Shown here one piece after another: positions 54,493 through 64,000 of a stretch of DNA of 64,000 bases. The translations under genes were made by a program, and so were the position numbers. The notes under the pieces are model-generated. The model was not told the origin of the DNA. It worked only from the letters and a program-made list of their open reading frames with translations, and did not search any database. Position 1 is the stretch's first letter, and each line of letters starts with the position of its first letter. Source of the stretch: Bacillus sp. (in: firmicutes) (lineage in GTDB: Bacteria; Bacillota; Bacilli; Bacillales; Bacillaceae); assembly GCA_031180805.1 (NCBI GenBank), contig JAPSLL010000004.1, positions 36,643 to 100,642 on the forward strand, in the 5' to 3' direction.

Positions 54493-54661
54493 ATTTTAAA
54501 TGAGAAATTAATTTCCTTTGCCCACATCATTTAGTATGCATAAAAATGTAGGGTTTTTTAACTTTTTCACGAAATAGTGAGAAGTGATTTATTTTCTTAA
54601 AACTTTATATTTGTTATGATGATAATTCACAATTGGAAAAAGTAACGAAGGGCGGGGTTTT

Positions 54662-57016
54662 ATGTCAGAAAATAAACAGGAATTACATACAGAACAAAGA
54701 AGAATCAATCAAGTCATCGGAAAAATGAAAAGCGAGCTAGCTTTATTGGACCAGCAGACATCAACAGTGAAGTTAGATATCCTTTCGATTAGAAGAAATT
54801 TCTGGGAAGATGTTACTGTAAATATGGATGATGCTGTTGAAGCGGGAGAAACCGCAACAAGCATTAAGCAGCAAGCTGAATTTTTATCTGAACGTGAACA
54901 TCGTCATAAACATTTACATAAGGATGTTAAAAACTTAAGACGTTTAGTTGAGGCGCCGTACTTCGCCCGGATCGATTTTAAGGAAGATGGAGAACAGGAT
55001 ATAGAACGAATATATTTAGGAATAGCCTCTTTTTTGGATAAAGAATCAGATGAGTTTTTAGTTTACGATTGGCGTGCCCCTATTTCGAGTTTGTATTATG
55101 ATTATTCTCTTGGTCCTGCTAAATTTACGGCACCAGGTGGTACTGTTACAGGTGAATTACAATTAAAAAGGCAGTTTATTATAAAAGATGGTATTATCGA
55201 AGGGATGTTTGATACGGGCCTAACAATAGGTGATGAGCTTCTTCAAGAAGTATTAGGAAAGCAATCAAATGCACAAATGAAGAGCATTGTTGCTACAATA
55301 CAAAAGGAGCAAAATAAAATCATTCGTAATGAAAAGGGGAAGCTATTAATCGTTCAAGGTGCTGCAGGGAGTGGGAAAACATCAGCAGCATTACAACGAG
55401 TTGCCTTTTTACTATATAAATACCGTGAGACATTAAATGCTGAAGAAATATTATTGTTTTCTCCTAACCCGATGTTCAATAGCTATATTCGAAATGTTTT
55501 ACCTGAGCTAGGGGAAGAAAATATGCAGCAAACAACATTCCAACAGTATTTAGAATATTCCTTAGGTGATTCCTTTCATGTAGAAGATCCTTTTTCACAA
55601 ATGGAATATATGTTAACTGCTCAACATGAACAGGATTACGAGGTTAGAAAAAAATCAGCAAAATATAAGTCATCGATCCAATTTTTACATGTTATTGAAC
55701 AATATTTAACACATTTAAGTAATGAAAATTTAATGTTTCAAGATATTGTGTTTAGAAATGAAGTAGTAATTTCTACATTAGAAATATCTGATTATTTTTA
55801 TTCTTTAGATAAACAACTATCGATTACTAATCGAGTCAAACTTGTTGCTACATGGTTACTATCAGAACTTAAAAAGCTTGAAAAAAGTGAGAGAAAAAAA
55901 GAGTGGGTTGAAGAAGAGATTCAATATTTAGATAAAGAGGAATATCAGTTTTATTTTCAAAAGTTAAGTAAGCAAAAACGTTTCTCGCAAGATACCTTTG
56001 ATGATTTTGAAAGAGAGCAAGAACAATTAAGCATTTATGTAGTTAAACGAGCCTTGAGTCCTGTTGTAAAAAAAATAAAACGGCTTGACTTTCTTAATAT
56101 GAAAGCAATTTATCAGCAATTATTTACTCTTAACCCGAATGACTTGCAATTAACGATTTCACCTATAACAAATTATGACTGGCAAGAAATTTGCCAATAT
56201 ACAAGAAAGCATTTAAATAGCAATCACCTTCTTTATGAAGATGCAACACCTTATCTGTATTTAAAGGAAAAGATTGAAGGGTTTAAAGTTAACACAAGTG
56301 TTAAATATGTTTTTATTGATGAGGCTCAGGATTACTCATCGTTTCAATTTGCTTTTTTAAAGCATTTATTTCCAAATTCCCGTTTTACAGTACTCGGCGA
56401 TATTAATCAAGCAATTTTTGCACATCATTCACACACTGGGATAGAAGTATTAAAGGATTTATTTAATGGTGAAAGCATTGAAACGATTAAATTAACTAGA
56501 AGTTATCGCTCTACAAAGCAAATCATTGAATTTGCATCAGCAATATTACAAAATAACGAAAAAATTAAACCCTTTAATCGTAATGGACAGAAGCCAATTA
56601 TTTTAGAAAAAAATGATGAAAACGAAATAATTGCTCAAATTGTTTATAAAATAAAAAATAACAGTACATATAAAACAATGGCAATCATATGTAAAACTCA
56701 AAAGGAAGCAAATCGTGTTTTTGACTTACTTAAAGATAGTATCGAGGTTAATCTTATTGATAAGAGAAGCAATCAATTTGATTCTGGTGTAGTCATTATT
56801 CCAGCCTATTTAGCTAAGGGGATTGAGTTTGATTGTGTCATATTGTTTAATGCTTCGAATGAACAATACGGGAGTGAAGAGACAAGAAACCTCTTCTATA
56901 CAGCATGTACTAGGGCGATGCATGAGTTATTGATCTTTTACACAATGGAAGCTACTCCATTCCTTTCTAAAATACCAGAGGAGCTTTATATAAATAAAAC
57001 TAAAATAGAGGGATAA
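54662..57016 (+). CDS. helD: RNA polymerase recycling helicase-like ATPase HelD
   Basis: A 784-residue superfamily-1 protein. The N-terminal coiled coil (QRRINQVIGKMKSELALLDQ) is the arm that enters the RNA polymerase secondary channel in HelD. Walker A is GAAGSGKTS at about 233-241, Walker B DEAQD at about 553-557, with TRSYRSTKQI and the late VVIIPAYLAKGIEFDCVIL. HelD of B. subtilis (774 residues) removes and recycles stalled polymerase. No nuclease domain, which separates it from AddA/PcrA. The next gene starts two bases after its stop. Confidence 0.9.
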   Translation: MSENKQELHTEQRRINQVIGKMKSELALLDQQTSTVKLDILSIRRNFWEDVTVNMDDAVEAGETATSIKQQAEFLSEREHRHKHLHKDVKNLRRLVEAPYFARIDFKEDGEQDIERIYLGIASFLDKESDEFLVYDWRAPISSLYYDYSLGPAKFTAPGGTVTGELQLKRQFIIKDGIIEGMFDTGLTIGDELLQEVLGKQSNAQMKSIVATIQKEQNKIIRNEKGKLLIVQGAAGSGKTSAALQRVAFLLYKYRETLNAEEILLFSPNPMFNSYIRNVLPELGEENMQQTTFQQYLEYSLGDSFHVEDPFSQMEYMLTAQHEQDYEVRKKSAKYKSSIQFLHVIEQYLTHLSNENLMFQDIVFRNEVVISTLEISDYFYSLDKQLSITNRVKLVATWLLSELKKLEKSERKKEWVEEEIQYLDKEEYQFYFQKLSKQKRFSQDTFDDFEREQEQLSIYVVKRALSPVVKKIKRLDFLNMKAIYQQLFTLNPNDLQLTISPITNYDWQEICQYTRKHLNSNHLLYEDATPYLYLKEKIEGFKVNTSVKYVFIDEAQDYSSFQFAFLKHLFPNSRFTVLGDINQAIFAHHSHTGIEVLKDLFNGESIETIKLTRSYRSTKQIIEFASAILQNNEKIKPFNRNGQKPIILEKNDENEIIAQIVYKIKNNSTYKTMAIICKTQKEANRVFDLLKDSIEVNLIDKRSNQFDSGVVIIPAYLAKGIEFDCVILFNASNEQYGSEETRNLFYTACTRAMHELLIFYTMEATPFLSKIPEELYINKTKIEG

Positions 57017-57018
57017 CG

Positions 57019-57309
57019 GTGGAAATGATCGCACAATTACCTTATATAAAAGTTATACGATCTATTGAAGAGAATCAACAGCATTATAAAGAAGAAGAGT
57101 ATATGATTGCATTTTCGGTAGAAGCTGTGTGGACCGATGGGGAAGTGTTTCACCAACATGAGGTATTAGATATGTCTTTTCGTCCATTTTCAAATCAAAT
57201 GGGGCTTATTTATTTACATACGATAAAAGGCTTGTATTGTTATACAATTAAAGAAAATCCTAAAATGTTTATTGAAACCTTTAAGCTACTCAAATCTGCT
57301 CAATTATGA
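57019..57309 (+). CDS. Hypothetical protein coupled to helD
   Basis: A 96-residue protein, probably alpha/beta, with a central beta-rich block (EYMIAFSVEAVWTDGEVFHQ). The start is GTG 57019, six bases after GAGGG within the end of helD, so it is cotranscribed and coupled. It ends just before the second MITE-like element, which acts as its terminator. No family recognised. Confidence 0.75.
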   Translation: MEMIAQLPYIKVIRSIEENQQHYKEEEYMIAFSVEAVWTDGEVFHQHEVLDMSFRPFSNQMGLIYLHTIKGLYCYTIKENPKMFIETFKLLKSAQL

Positions 57310-57317
57310 AGTAAAAA

Positions 57318-57431
57318 GAGGGTGGCTCAAAACCAAAGGTACAGACTCCTAACAACACAAATAGACCTAATGGTGAGGTTAGTTTACTATATATAGTGTT
57401 TATTGGAGGGGTAGACCATTGAGTCACCCTC
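57318..57431. mobile_element. MITE-like palindromic element, copy 2
   Basis: A 114-base imperfect palindrome with ends GAGGGTGGCTCAAAA and TGAGTCACCCTC and inner arms ACTCCTAACAACAC and GTGTTTATTGGAGGGG. Same architecture and many identical words (GAGGGTGGCTCAAAA, ACTATATAT, GTGTTT, TTGGAGGGG, AGACC) as the copy at 11073-11191. Also sits directly after a gene and ends in a T run. Confidence 0.7.
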
Positions 57432-57439
57432 TTTTTTGA

Positions 57440-57598
57440 TTATTTAATTTTTGATGATATACGAAGATGTTGTTTCTTTTGTTCAATAAATTTCTTGAAA
57501 GCCTCTTTGCTAACTCCATTTGCTATTGCTAAGTTAGCCAATGTTAAAATTTCACTATTCTCAGCTTGTTGGACCGAATGTTTATATATTTTGTTCAT
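57440..57598 (-). CDS. Small helical protein, unknown
   Basis: A 52-residue basic protein (MNKIYKHSVQQAENSEILTL) with a helical core ANLAIANGVSKEAFKKFIEQ. The helix-hairpin pattern distantly recalls the SinI antirepressor domain but key residues do not clearly match. GGAGGGG precedes the ATG. It begins just after the MITE-like element on the opposite strand. Confidence 0.65.
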   Translation of the reverse strand: MNKIYKHSVQQAENSEILTLANLAIANGVSKEAFKKFIEQKKQHLRISSKIK

Positions 57599-57706
57599 TT
57601 ACACCCCTCCATATCTTCTGCAAACAAGAATAATTCAAGGCTCGCTATTAAATAGCTAAACAAAGAGCCAATACCCGTTTTTATCAGAATGTAAACTGAA
57701 ATTATT

Positions 57707-58468
57707 TCAACTTTTTATGTCATCACAAGTGAAGCCTTGTTTCTTTAACATTGAAGCTACATGAGGATATCTGTCATTGTAATGCTTTCCCTTATAAAAG
57801 CTAGCTACCCTTGCTGTCCATGTAGGAGGGTTTTCATGATCAGTTAATTTTCTTTGATGTTCTTGGTATGTTTTATTATATGTATGAATGATTTGCTCTT
57901 GCTCTTTGTTATAGACTTCTTGATGGATAAATGCCTCTTTTGGTAATCGTGGATTATGCCCAGGATCATTATAACCATAGCCTATACATAAGCCACAAAT
58001 TGGAACTACATATTCAGGTAAATTCAAGTACTCAACAACCTCTATAGGATTTTTACGAATACCACCTATCGGGACAATTTGTAACCCTAATGATTCAGAT
58101 GCTGCAATGGCATTACTTAAGGAGATACCGACATCGGTTGCTCCAACTAATAACATATCAACATCATGAATCGCCTCCATTGGTATTTGTTCAATCGTAC
58201 TAGCGAGCTTTGTACGATAAAAATCTGCGCAGAAAATAAGGAATACCGGAGCTTCAATAATATGTTTCTGATTACCACATAATGAGGCTAATGTTTGTTT
58301 TCTTGCTTTATCTTTGATTACAATAACTGAAACTTGCTGACCATGTATCCAGGTAGGGGCAGCTTGAGCAGAAGTAAGGATAGCATCTAGCTGTTCAGTA
58401 GGTATTTCTCGGTCTTCAAAATGTCGAAAAGATCGATGGCTTGTTAAGGTTTTAATAACTTCATTCAT
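57707..58468 (-). CDS. NfrA-type flavin/NADPH nitroreductase
   Basis: A 253-residue FMN oxidoreductase: HRSFRHFEDREIP, APTWIHGQQVSVIVIKD and PIGGIRKNP with CIGYGYNDPGH near the C-terminal third. It resembles NfrA1/NfrA2 (YcnD) of B. subtilis, which reduce FMN, quinones and nitro compounds. ATG 58468 has GGAGG close upstream; a 39-residue longer reading from 58585 has no box and overlaps the next gene. Confidence 0.88.
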   Translation of the reverse strand: MNEVIKTLTSHRSFRHFEDREIPTEQLDAILTSAQAAPTWIHGQQVSVIVIKDKARKQTLASLCGNQKHIIEAPVFLIFCADFYRTKLASTIEQIPMEAIHDVDMLLVGATDVGISLSNAIAASESLGLQIVPIGGIRKNPIEVVEYLNLPEYVVPICGLCIGYGYNDPGHNPRLPKEAFIHQEVYNKEQEQIIHTYNKTYQEHQRKLTDHENPPTWTARVASFYKGKHYNDRYPHVASMLKKQGFTCDDIKS

Positions 58469-58578
58469 GATGAATCCTCCTATATTATAATATATATGGT
58501 AACTATACTTGATCTTTAACAATGTTGACAAAGAATTGTGCTTAAATAGAGAAGAAGAGTTGATTAGGAGTTGGAGAG

Positions 58579-59364
58579 ATGTCACTTAAGAATGTATTTA
58601 AAAAAATATATCGTGTAAAAAAGGGAAATGAATATTGGAAACAAGAGCATTTTCTCGTTGTTGCACATCGCGGAGCTGCAGGGTATGCGCCAGAAAATAC
58701 GATGGCGGCTTTTAGGAAAGCAGTAGAATTAAAGGCTGATTTTATTGAGCTTGATATCCAAATGTCTAAGGATGGAGAGCTTGTTGTCATTCATGACCCT
58801 ACGGTTGATCGAACAACAAATGGAAACGGAGAAATTCGTAATCTTACTTATAATGAAATAAAACAATTAGATGCAGGACAGTGGTTTCATAAAAAATTTG
58901 CAGGAGAAAAGATTCCTACATTACAACAAGTTTTAACAGAGTTTTCTGGGAAAATCAGTTTTTTGATTGAAATAAAAAACCCAAACTTATACCCTAAAAT
59001 TGTTGAAAAACTAACAAATATATTATCGGAAAAACAGCAAACAAATGATATTATTGTGCAATCATTTGATTTTGAACTATTAGAAAAGGTACATCAACAG
59101 CTGCCAACTCTCAAATTAGGGCTATTAGTAAAATATCGGATTCATGGGATTTCAAATGTTCAATTAAAAGATTGGTCAAAGCTCGTTCAATATATAAATC
59201 CAAATAAAGCTCTAATTACAAAGAACTTCGTGAAGCGCATTCATTCATATAAAATGAAGGTACTGCCCTATACAGTACGGGATAAAAAATCGATAAAAGG
59301 GCTGTTAGATTCAAAAATAGACGGAGTAATTACGGATTTTCCAGACTATTTTATAGAAGAATAA
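58579..59364 (+). CDS. Glycerophosphodiester phosphodiesterase
   Basis: A 261-residue GDPD TIM barrel. VVAHRGAAGYAPENTMAAF holds the first catalytic His, FIELDIQMSKDGELVVIHD the Glu-Asp metal site and second His, and FLIEIKN the later Glu. No signal peptide, so it is cytoplasmic, hydrolysing glycerophosphodiesters to glycerol-3-phosphate. Similar to YqiK/UgpQ. GGAGAG precedes the ATG. Divergent from the NfrA-type gene. Confidence 0.92.
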   Translation: MSLKNVFKKIYRVKKGNEYWKQEHFLVVAHRGAAGYAPENTMAAFRKAVELKADFIELDIQMSKDGELVVIHDPTVDRTTNGNGEIRNLTYNEIKQLDAGQWFHKKFAGEKIPTLQQVLTEFSGKISFLIEIKNPNLYPKIVEKLTNILSEKQQTNDIIVQSFDFELLEKVHQQLPTLKLGLLVKYRIHGISNVQLKDWSKLVQYINPNKALITKNFVKRIHSYKMKVLPYTVRDKKSIKGLLDSKIDGVITDFPDYFIEE

Positions 59365-59378
59365 TTAGAATTGAACGA

Positions 59379-59424
59379 TAGAAGAGGTAAACTGTTTAGA
59401 ACAACTAAACATGATTACCTCTAT
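59379..59424. terminator. Terminator hairpin
   Basis: AGAGGTAA pairs with TTACCTCT, with inner GTTTAG/CTAAAC; it separates two convergent genes. Confidence 0.8.
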
Positions 59425-59427
59425 TTA

Positions 59428-59613
59428 TTAAAGATTTTCCCTTTGCTGTCCAATTTCTTTACTAGCAATGTAGGAATTAGCTACTTCCAAATTTTTATGC
59501 TCAAGTACGGAATCCCCATCGAGATTCCTTTTGTTAGGAGAACTACCATCAGTTTGTAATGTAACTTTTTCTTGTTTTGGAGCATTAGTTAAATAGTCTT
59601 TGTTGTTCATCAT
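59428..59613 (-). CDS. Small hydrophilic protein, unknown
   Basis: A 61-residue charged protein (MMNNKDYLTNAPKQEKVTLQ) with a Ser/Asn-rich centre and no hydrophobic segment. AAAGGAG lies six bases before the ATG. Composition resembles minor spore proteins, but it fits no class I know. Confidence 0.65.
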   Translation of the reverse strand: MMNNKDYLTNAPKQEKVTLQTDGSSPNKRNLDGDSVLEHKNLEVANSYIASKEIGQQRENL

Positions 59614-59845
59614 ATATAACTCCTTTCACACTATTTTGCTTTAACAATGATTAGCATGTTCAAAAGGAATAAGTCACATCCAAGATAAGTAATTTTTGAG
59701 TAGTTAATCTCTGGAATTTGATGTTAAAAATGGATGCTTTTATAATAATTAAGCTCAAAATGAGATTGGAAATATCACTAAAATAAAAATGAAATAATTA
59801 AAATACGAAAATGGTGATAATGTAGCGAGGAGATTTTATTTTATA

Positions 59846-59888
59846 AAAATGAGTACTACCAAAGAAATTAATATGGTAGTACTCATTA
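59846..59888 (-). terminator. gltC terminator hairpin
   Basis: ATGAGTACTACCA pairs with TGGTAGTACTCAT around a 14-base loop, just downstream of gltC. The rest of 59614-59905 holds nothing I can support. Confidence 0.75.
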
Positions 59889-59905
59889 TAAAATGGACAA
59901 ACCTA

Positions 59906-60808
59906 TTACTGGTATTGTTCAAGCATAGAGAAAAAGTCTTTAACGAATTGGTAAAATACTTTCTCAGAAGGGGCAAGCTCTCTTTTCTTTGATACAATAA
60001 TTCCGACTGTTCTTCGTACGATTGGTAATTCTATCGGCAGCTTGACAGTAAATCGTGGGATCGCCTCTTGGAATGTGCTATCTGGCAGTAAAGTAACACC
60101 TATTCCAGCAGAAACCAAACCTTTAATTGCATCAAGGTCCTCACCTTCAGATGAAATGGTTGGGATAAATCCAGCTTGTTTACAAGCATCAACAGCGATT
60201 TCATGTAAAATATAACCCCTTGGAAATAATACAAATTCGTCGCTTCGTAATTCATTTAATAGCACACTTTTTTTCGTAGCAAGTGGATGACTAATAGGAA
60301 CGAGAGCAGAAATGTTTTCTGAAAATAAAATGGTTCCTTCAATTTCAGGAACATTAAGCGGGACTGGTCCTAAAAATGCTAAATCAATTTCTCGATTAAT
60401 GACAGCATCAATTAAAAAACTATATGAGCCTTGTCTTAAGTGAAATGAGACATTAGGATACTTTTCTTTGAACGCAGAAATGATTGTAGGTAACAAATGA
60501 CTAGCAAGACTTGTTGGAAAGCCTATTTTAATAGAACCTCTTTCAGGATCTAAATATTCATCGATTTGTTTTTTTGCATAGTCGATTGCTTTAATTGCGG
60601 TTTTTGTATGTGTTAAAAATACCTTTCCTATGGGAGTAAGTCTAACATTTCTTCCCTCTCTTTCAAATAACGTAACCCCTAACTCTGCTTCTAAATTTGC
60701 AATTTGTCTACTAATGGCAGATTGTGCTACATGTAAATATTGTGCCGCTTCCGATACGTGTTCACGCTCAGCGACTTCCATAAAATAGTATAACTGTCGT
60801 AATTCCAT
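59906..60808 (-). CDS. gltC: LysR-type activator GltC
   Basis: A 300-residue LysR regulator. The HTH (residues 1-60) reads MELRQLYYFMEVAEREHVSE, then AAQYLHVAQSAISRQIANLE, and the effector domain (about 90-300) follows. In B. subtilis GltC activates gltAB with 2-oxoglutarate and represses with glutamate. It is divergent from gltA and a LysR box lies between. GGAGGAAG precedes the ATG. Confidence 0.95.
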   Translation of the reverse strand: MELRQLYYFMEVAEREHVSEAAQYLHVAQSAISRQIANLEAELGVTLFEREGRNVRLTPIGKVFLTHTKTAIKAIDYAKKQIDEYLDPERGSIKIGFPTSLASHLLPTIISAFKEKYPNVSFHLRQGSYSFLIDAVINREIDLAFLGPVPLNVPEIEGTILFSENISALVPISHPLATKKSVLLNELRSDEFVLFPRGYILHEIAVDACKQAGFIPTISSEGEDLDAIKGLVSAGIGVTLLPDSTFQEAIPRFTVKLPIELPIVRRTVGIIVSKKRELAPSEKVFYQFVKDFFSMLEQYQ

Positions 60809-60827
60809 AAGCTTCCTCCGATCATAT

Positions 60828-60892
60828 ATCTCAATATTAGATTGATCTTATCTAAATTATATATTGTTAGTATCATTTTGTGAATATATAAT
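60828..60892 (+). promoter_or_regulatory. GltC box and gltA promoter
   Basis: ATCTCAATATTAGAT (60828-60842) is an ATCT-N7-AGAT LysR-type palindrome; a related ATCTTATCTAAAT follows at once. The gltA promoter is TTGTTA (60864-60869), 17 bases, TATAAT (60887-60892), so the box is centred about 64 bases upstream of the expected start, the usual activator position. Confidence 0.75.
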
Positions 60893-60946
60893 ATAGTTAT
60901 CTTGGATATAAACGGGTGTAAGAAAATCTTACAAGGGGGAGATAAT

Positions 60947-63900
60947 ATGACTTACAATCAAATACCTAAAGCACAAGGTCTCTACCGTCCTGAATTTGAA
61001 CATGACGCATGCGGTATCGGTTTATATGCTCATATAAAAGGCAACGCTACACATGATATTGTAAAAAAAGGACTAAGTATGCTTTGCAAGTTAGACCATA
61101 GGGGAGGACAAGGTAGTGATCCTCTTACTGGAGACGGCGCAGGGTTAATGGTGCAAATTCCAGATACCTTCTTTAAAAAGACTTGCCAAAATATGAAATT
61201 ACCGAAAAATGGACGTTACGGCGTAGGAATGATGTTTTTTTCAAATGATGACGCTGAGCGTGAGCTAATTGAACAACAATTGAATCATTACATTGAGGCT
61301 GAAGGCCAAACATTATTAGGCTGGAGAGATGTACCAGTTGATGCTAATGTGATTGGTCCTGTTGCAAAAAAGAGCTGTCCAGTAGTCCGACAAGTTTTTA
61401 TTAGGGCAGCTGATTCAATTGAAGATAAATTAACATTTGAACGTAAACTTTATATAATCCGTAAACAAGCTGAAAATTGGGCAAGGGAACGAGAGCATCG
61501 TTTTTACTTCACTAGCTTTTCAAGTAGTACAATCGTTTATAAAGGGCTTCTAACTCCAGACCAAGTTGATGCTTTTTATTTAGACCTACAAGATGAAGAT
61601 TTCGTTTCTGCTTTTTCTTTAGTGCATTCCCGCTTTAGTACAAATACATTTCCTTCATGGGAAAGAGCTCATCCAAATCGCTATTTAATTCATAATGGAG
61701 AGATAAATACGCTTCGTGGAAATATGAACTGGATGAAAGCAAGAGAAAAGCAATTCATTTCAGAAGCATTTGGTGAAGAGCTTGAAAAGGTATTACCAAT
61801 TTTAGATTCAGATGGAAGTGATTCATCGATTTTAGATAATGCATTTGAATTCTTTGTATTAGCTGGCCGGAAGCCTGCACATGCTGCGATGATGATGATT
61901 CCTGAACCTTGGACGGAAAATCCTCATATGAGTCCTGAGAAGAGAGCTTTTTACGAGTATCATAGCTGCTTAATGGAGCCATGGGATGGTCCGACTGCAA
62001 TCTCTTTTACAAACGGAAAACAAATCGGTGCGATTCTTGATCGGAATGGATTACGTCCTGCACGTTACTATGTAACGAAGGATGATTATATTATTTTCTC
62101 ATCTGAAGTTGGGGTTGTTGACGTTGAAGAGTCAAATGTTCTTTACAAAGATCGATTAAGTCCAGGTAAAATGTTGTTAATTGATTTGGAAGAAGGTCGA
62201 ATTATTTCTGATGAGGAAATAAAAGAAGAAATGGCAAATGAAAAGCCATATCAGGATTGGTTAGAAGAACAACTAGTAAAATTAAATTCTACTGAAGTGT
62301 TTGTTGAAGAAATTGTAGCAGATATTGTAGATAAGCAACGAGCATTTGGTTATACGTATGAGGATATTCAAAAGTATTTATTACCTATGGTGACTGAAGG
62401 AAAAGATCCGCTAGGCTCTATGGGGAATGATACACCACTTGCAGTTTTATCAGATCGGCCACAATCATTATTTAATTACTTTAAACAATTGTTTGCACAA
62501 GTAACAAATCCCCCGATTGATGCGATAAGGGAACAAATTGTTACATCGACAATGACCTTACTTGGTAATGAGGGGAATATTCTTCATCCAACAAAGGAAA
62601 ATGCAAGAAGAATTCAATTAGATTCTCCAGTGCTTTCAAATAATCAATTAGCACAAATTAGATTAAATCTATTTTCAGGATTTACTAGTAGAACGATCAA
62701 ATCTTTATTTACTGAAAATTTGGAAAATTCTATAAATGAACTTTGTCAGGAAGCTGATAAAGCGATTGCTGAAGGTGTAAATATCATCATCATTTCTGAC
62801 CGTGAAATGGATGCTAGCCATATAGCAATCCCTTCATTATTAGCAGTCAGTGCTTTACATCAGCATTTACTTCGTCAAGGTACTCGTACAAAAGTGAGCT
62901 TAATTATAGAATCTGGTGAAGTAAGAGAGGTTCATCATTTTGCAGCACTTATTGGGTATGGTGTTGATGCAATTAATCCTTATTTAACTTTTGCTTCATA
63001 TAAAGAAGCTATAAATGACGGAAGCTTATCATTAAGTTATGAAGAAACAGTTGAACGTTATATTAAAGCTGTTACTGAAGGTGTCGTAAAAGTAATGTCA
63101 AAAATGGGAATTTCTACAGTTCAAAGCTACCGTGGTGCACAAATTTTTGAAGCTGTTGGTATAAGCTCAGAAGTAATTGACCGTTACTTTACAGGAACAG
63201 CATCACAGATTGGTGGAATTGGCTTAGAGACAATTGCATTAGAAGCAAAATTACGTCATCAAGAAGCGTATTCGGAAAAAGTTGATAAAACATTAGATTC
63301 CGGTAGTGATTTCCAATGGAGAAAAACGGGTGAACATCATGCGTTTAATCCAACAACAATTCATACATTGCAATGGGCATGCCGTAAAAATGATTACAGC
63401 TTATTTAAAAAGTATTCTCAAGCAGCAAATGAGGAACGAATTGGCTTTTTGCGAAATCTATTTTCATTCACTAACAAAAGACCTTCAATTTCAATTGATG
63501 AAGTTGAATCAGTGGATTCAATTGTTAAACGTTTCAAAACAGGAGCAATGTCATTTGGTTCATTAAGTAAAGAAGCACATGAAACATTAGCGATTGCGAT
63601 GAACCGTTTAGGTGGAAGAAGTAACAGTGGTGAAGGTGGAGAGGATTCAAAACGGTATATTGTTGATGAAAATGGAGATTCACGGAGAAGTGCAATTAAG
63701 CAAATTGCTTCAGGACGTTTTGGTGTAAAGAGCCATTATTTAGTCAATGCAGAGGAATTGCAAATTAAAATGGCACAGGGAGCAAAACCTGGTGAAGGCG
63801 GACAATTACCTGGAAACAAAGTTTATCCTTGGGTTGCTGAGGTTCGTGGTTCAACTCCTGGAGTTGGATTAATCTCACCTCCTCCTCACCATGATATTTA

Positions 63901-64000
63901 CTCTATCGAGGATTTAGCACAACTAATTCATGATTTGAAAAACTCAAATCGAGATGCACGGATTAGCGTTAAGTTAGTTTCAAAAGCTGGAGTAGGTACA
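60947..64000 (+). CDS. gltA: Glutamate synthase large subunit (truncated by window end)
   Basis: An open frame of 1018 codons running to the last base; the full protein is about 1520 residues, so roughly the last third is outside. A short propeptide ([20 protein letters not shown]) precedes the nucleophile Cys22 in ACGIG of the Ntn glutaminase domain. Further motifs: [37 protein letters not shown], then the FMN barrel with GAMSFGSLS and [18 protein letters not shown] lies seven bases before ATG 60947. It makes glutamate from glutamine and 2-oxoglutarate. Confidence 0.97.
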   Translation, partial: MTYNQIPKAQGLYRPEFEHDACGIGLYAHIKGNATHDIVKKGLSMLCKLDHRGGQGSDPLTGDGAGLMVQIPDTFFKKTCQNMKLPKNGRYGVGMMFFSNDDAERELIEQQLNHYIEAEGQTLLGWRDVPVDANVIGPVAKKSCPVVRQVFIRAADSIEDKLTFERKLYIIRKQAENWAREREHRFYFTSFSSSTIVYKGLLTPDQVDAFYLDLQDEDFVSAFSLVHSRFSTNTFPSWERAHPNRYLIHNGEINTLRGNMNWMKAREKQFISEAFGEELEKVLPILDSDGSDSSILDNAFEFFVLAGRKPAHAAMMMIPEPWTENPHMSPEKRAFYEYHSCLMEPWDGPTAISFTNGKQIGAILDRNGLRPARYYVTKDDYIIFSSEVGVVDVEESNVLYKDRLSPGKMLLIDLEEGRIISDEEIKEEMANEKPYQDWLEEQLVKLNSTEVFVEEIVADIVDKQRAFGYTYEDIQKYLLPMVTEGKDPLGSMGNDTPLAVLSDRPQSLFNYFKQLFAQVTNPPIDAIREQIVTSTMTLLGNEGNILHPTKENARRIQLDSPVLSNNQLAQIRLNLFSGFTSRTIKSLFTENLENSINELCQEADKAIAEGVNIIIISDREMDASHIAIPSLLAVSALHQHLLRQGTRTKVSLIIESGEVREVHHFAALIGYGVDAINPYLTFASYKEAINDGSLSLSYEETVERYIKAVTEGVVKVMSKMGISTVQSYRGAQIFEAVGISSEVIDRYFTGTASQIGGIGLETIALEAKLRHQEAYSEKVDKTLDSGSDFQWRKTGEHHAFNPTTIHTLQWACRKNDYSLFKKYSQAANEERIGFLRNLFSFTNKRPSISIDEVESVDSIVKRFKTGAMSFGSLSKEAHETLAIAMNRLGGRSNSGEGGEDSKRYIVDENGDSRRSAIKQIASGRFGVKSHYLVNAEELQIKMAQGAKPGEGGQLPGNKVYPWVAEVRGSTPGVGLISPPPHHDIYSIEDLAQLIHDLKNSNRDARISVKLVSKAGVGT

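Noticed and set aside
57440-57598. SinI-type antirepressor
   Set aside because: Only a loose helix pattern is shared; key SinI residues are not evident, so it is listed as unknown.
63306-63566. 86-codon frame inside gltA
   Set aside because: Shadow of the glutamate synthase reading frame, which is uninterrupted here.

Overview
The window is a chromosomal segment of an AT-rich, endospore-forming Gram-positive bacterium of the Bacillaceae. The evidence is strong GGAGG ribosome binding sites with frequent TTG/GTG starts, a gene order close to the Bacillus subtilis yod-yoj-odh-glt region, and many sporulation genes (alpha/beta- and H-type SASPs, Spo0M, the spore diadenylate cyclase CdaS, sporulenol synthase SqhC, a YjcZ-type peptide, CwlS). 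Species cannot be fixed from sequence alone. I saw no rRNA, tRNA, CRISPR array, prophage or origin.

Layout. 1-5.5 kb: a small lipoprotein, an alpha/beta hydrolase, a zinc-ribbon protein, a MarR regulator, fused methionine sulfoxide reductase MsrAB, a YjcZ-type peptide, and solitary bioB behind a BirA-type operator. 5.6-20.3 kb: a B. subtilis-like series (yozE, yodN, yozD, yodM, yodL, deoD, yodJ, yodI, yodH, ctpA, yodC, yodB), interrupted by a DUF2515 gene, a translationally coupled kinase-spo0M operon, a YvbH-like PH-domain gene, a mug-type glycosylase and a decayed IS3/IS150-type element. 20.3-31.5 kb: SDR, an Hsp20-like coat protein, rarD-yojF-bshB2 (bacillithiol), a MATE pump, cdaS, cwlS and the AAA+/VWA pair yojN-yojO. 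31.9-41.6 kb: odhA-odhB, an NSS transporter, a DUF456 protein, long SodF and sqhC. 41.8-60 kb: an accessory stretch with two pseudogenes, a structured-RNA candidate, SASP genes, a CAP protein, galM, several unknown genes, helD, an NfrA-type reductase and a glycerophosphodiesterase. 59.9-64 kb: divergent gltC and gltA, the latter cut by the window end.

Themes are oxidative and thiol stress (MsrAB, YodB/YodC, BshB2, SodF, NfrA), central carbon-nitrogen balance (OdhAB and glutamate synthase) and sporulation. Nothing here is a clear defence or other wholly new system. The best leads are the compact folded RNA plus terminator upstream of the proC-like gene (45.1-45.2 kb), the Ser/Thr kinase coupled to spo0M, the decayed kinase-like gene at 46.2-46.6 kb, the paired MITE-like terminator elements at 11.1 and 57.3 kb, the stem-loops between odhA and odhB, and readable control regions (BirA box at bioB, cre at odhA, palindromes at yodB/yodC, GltC box at gltA).
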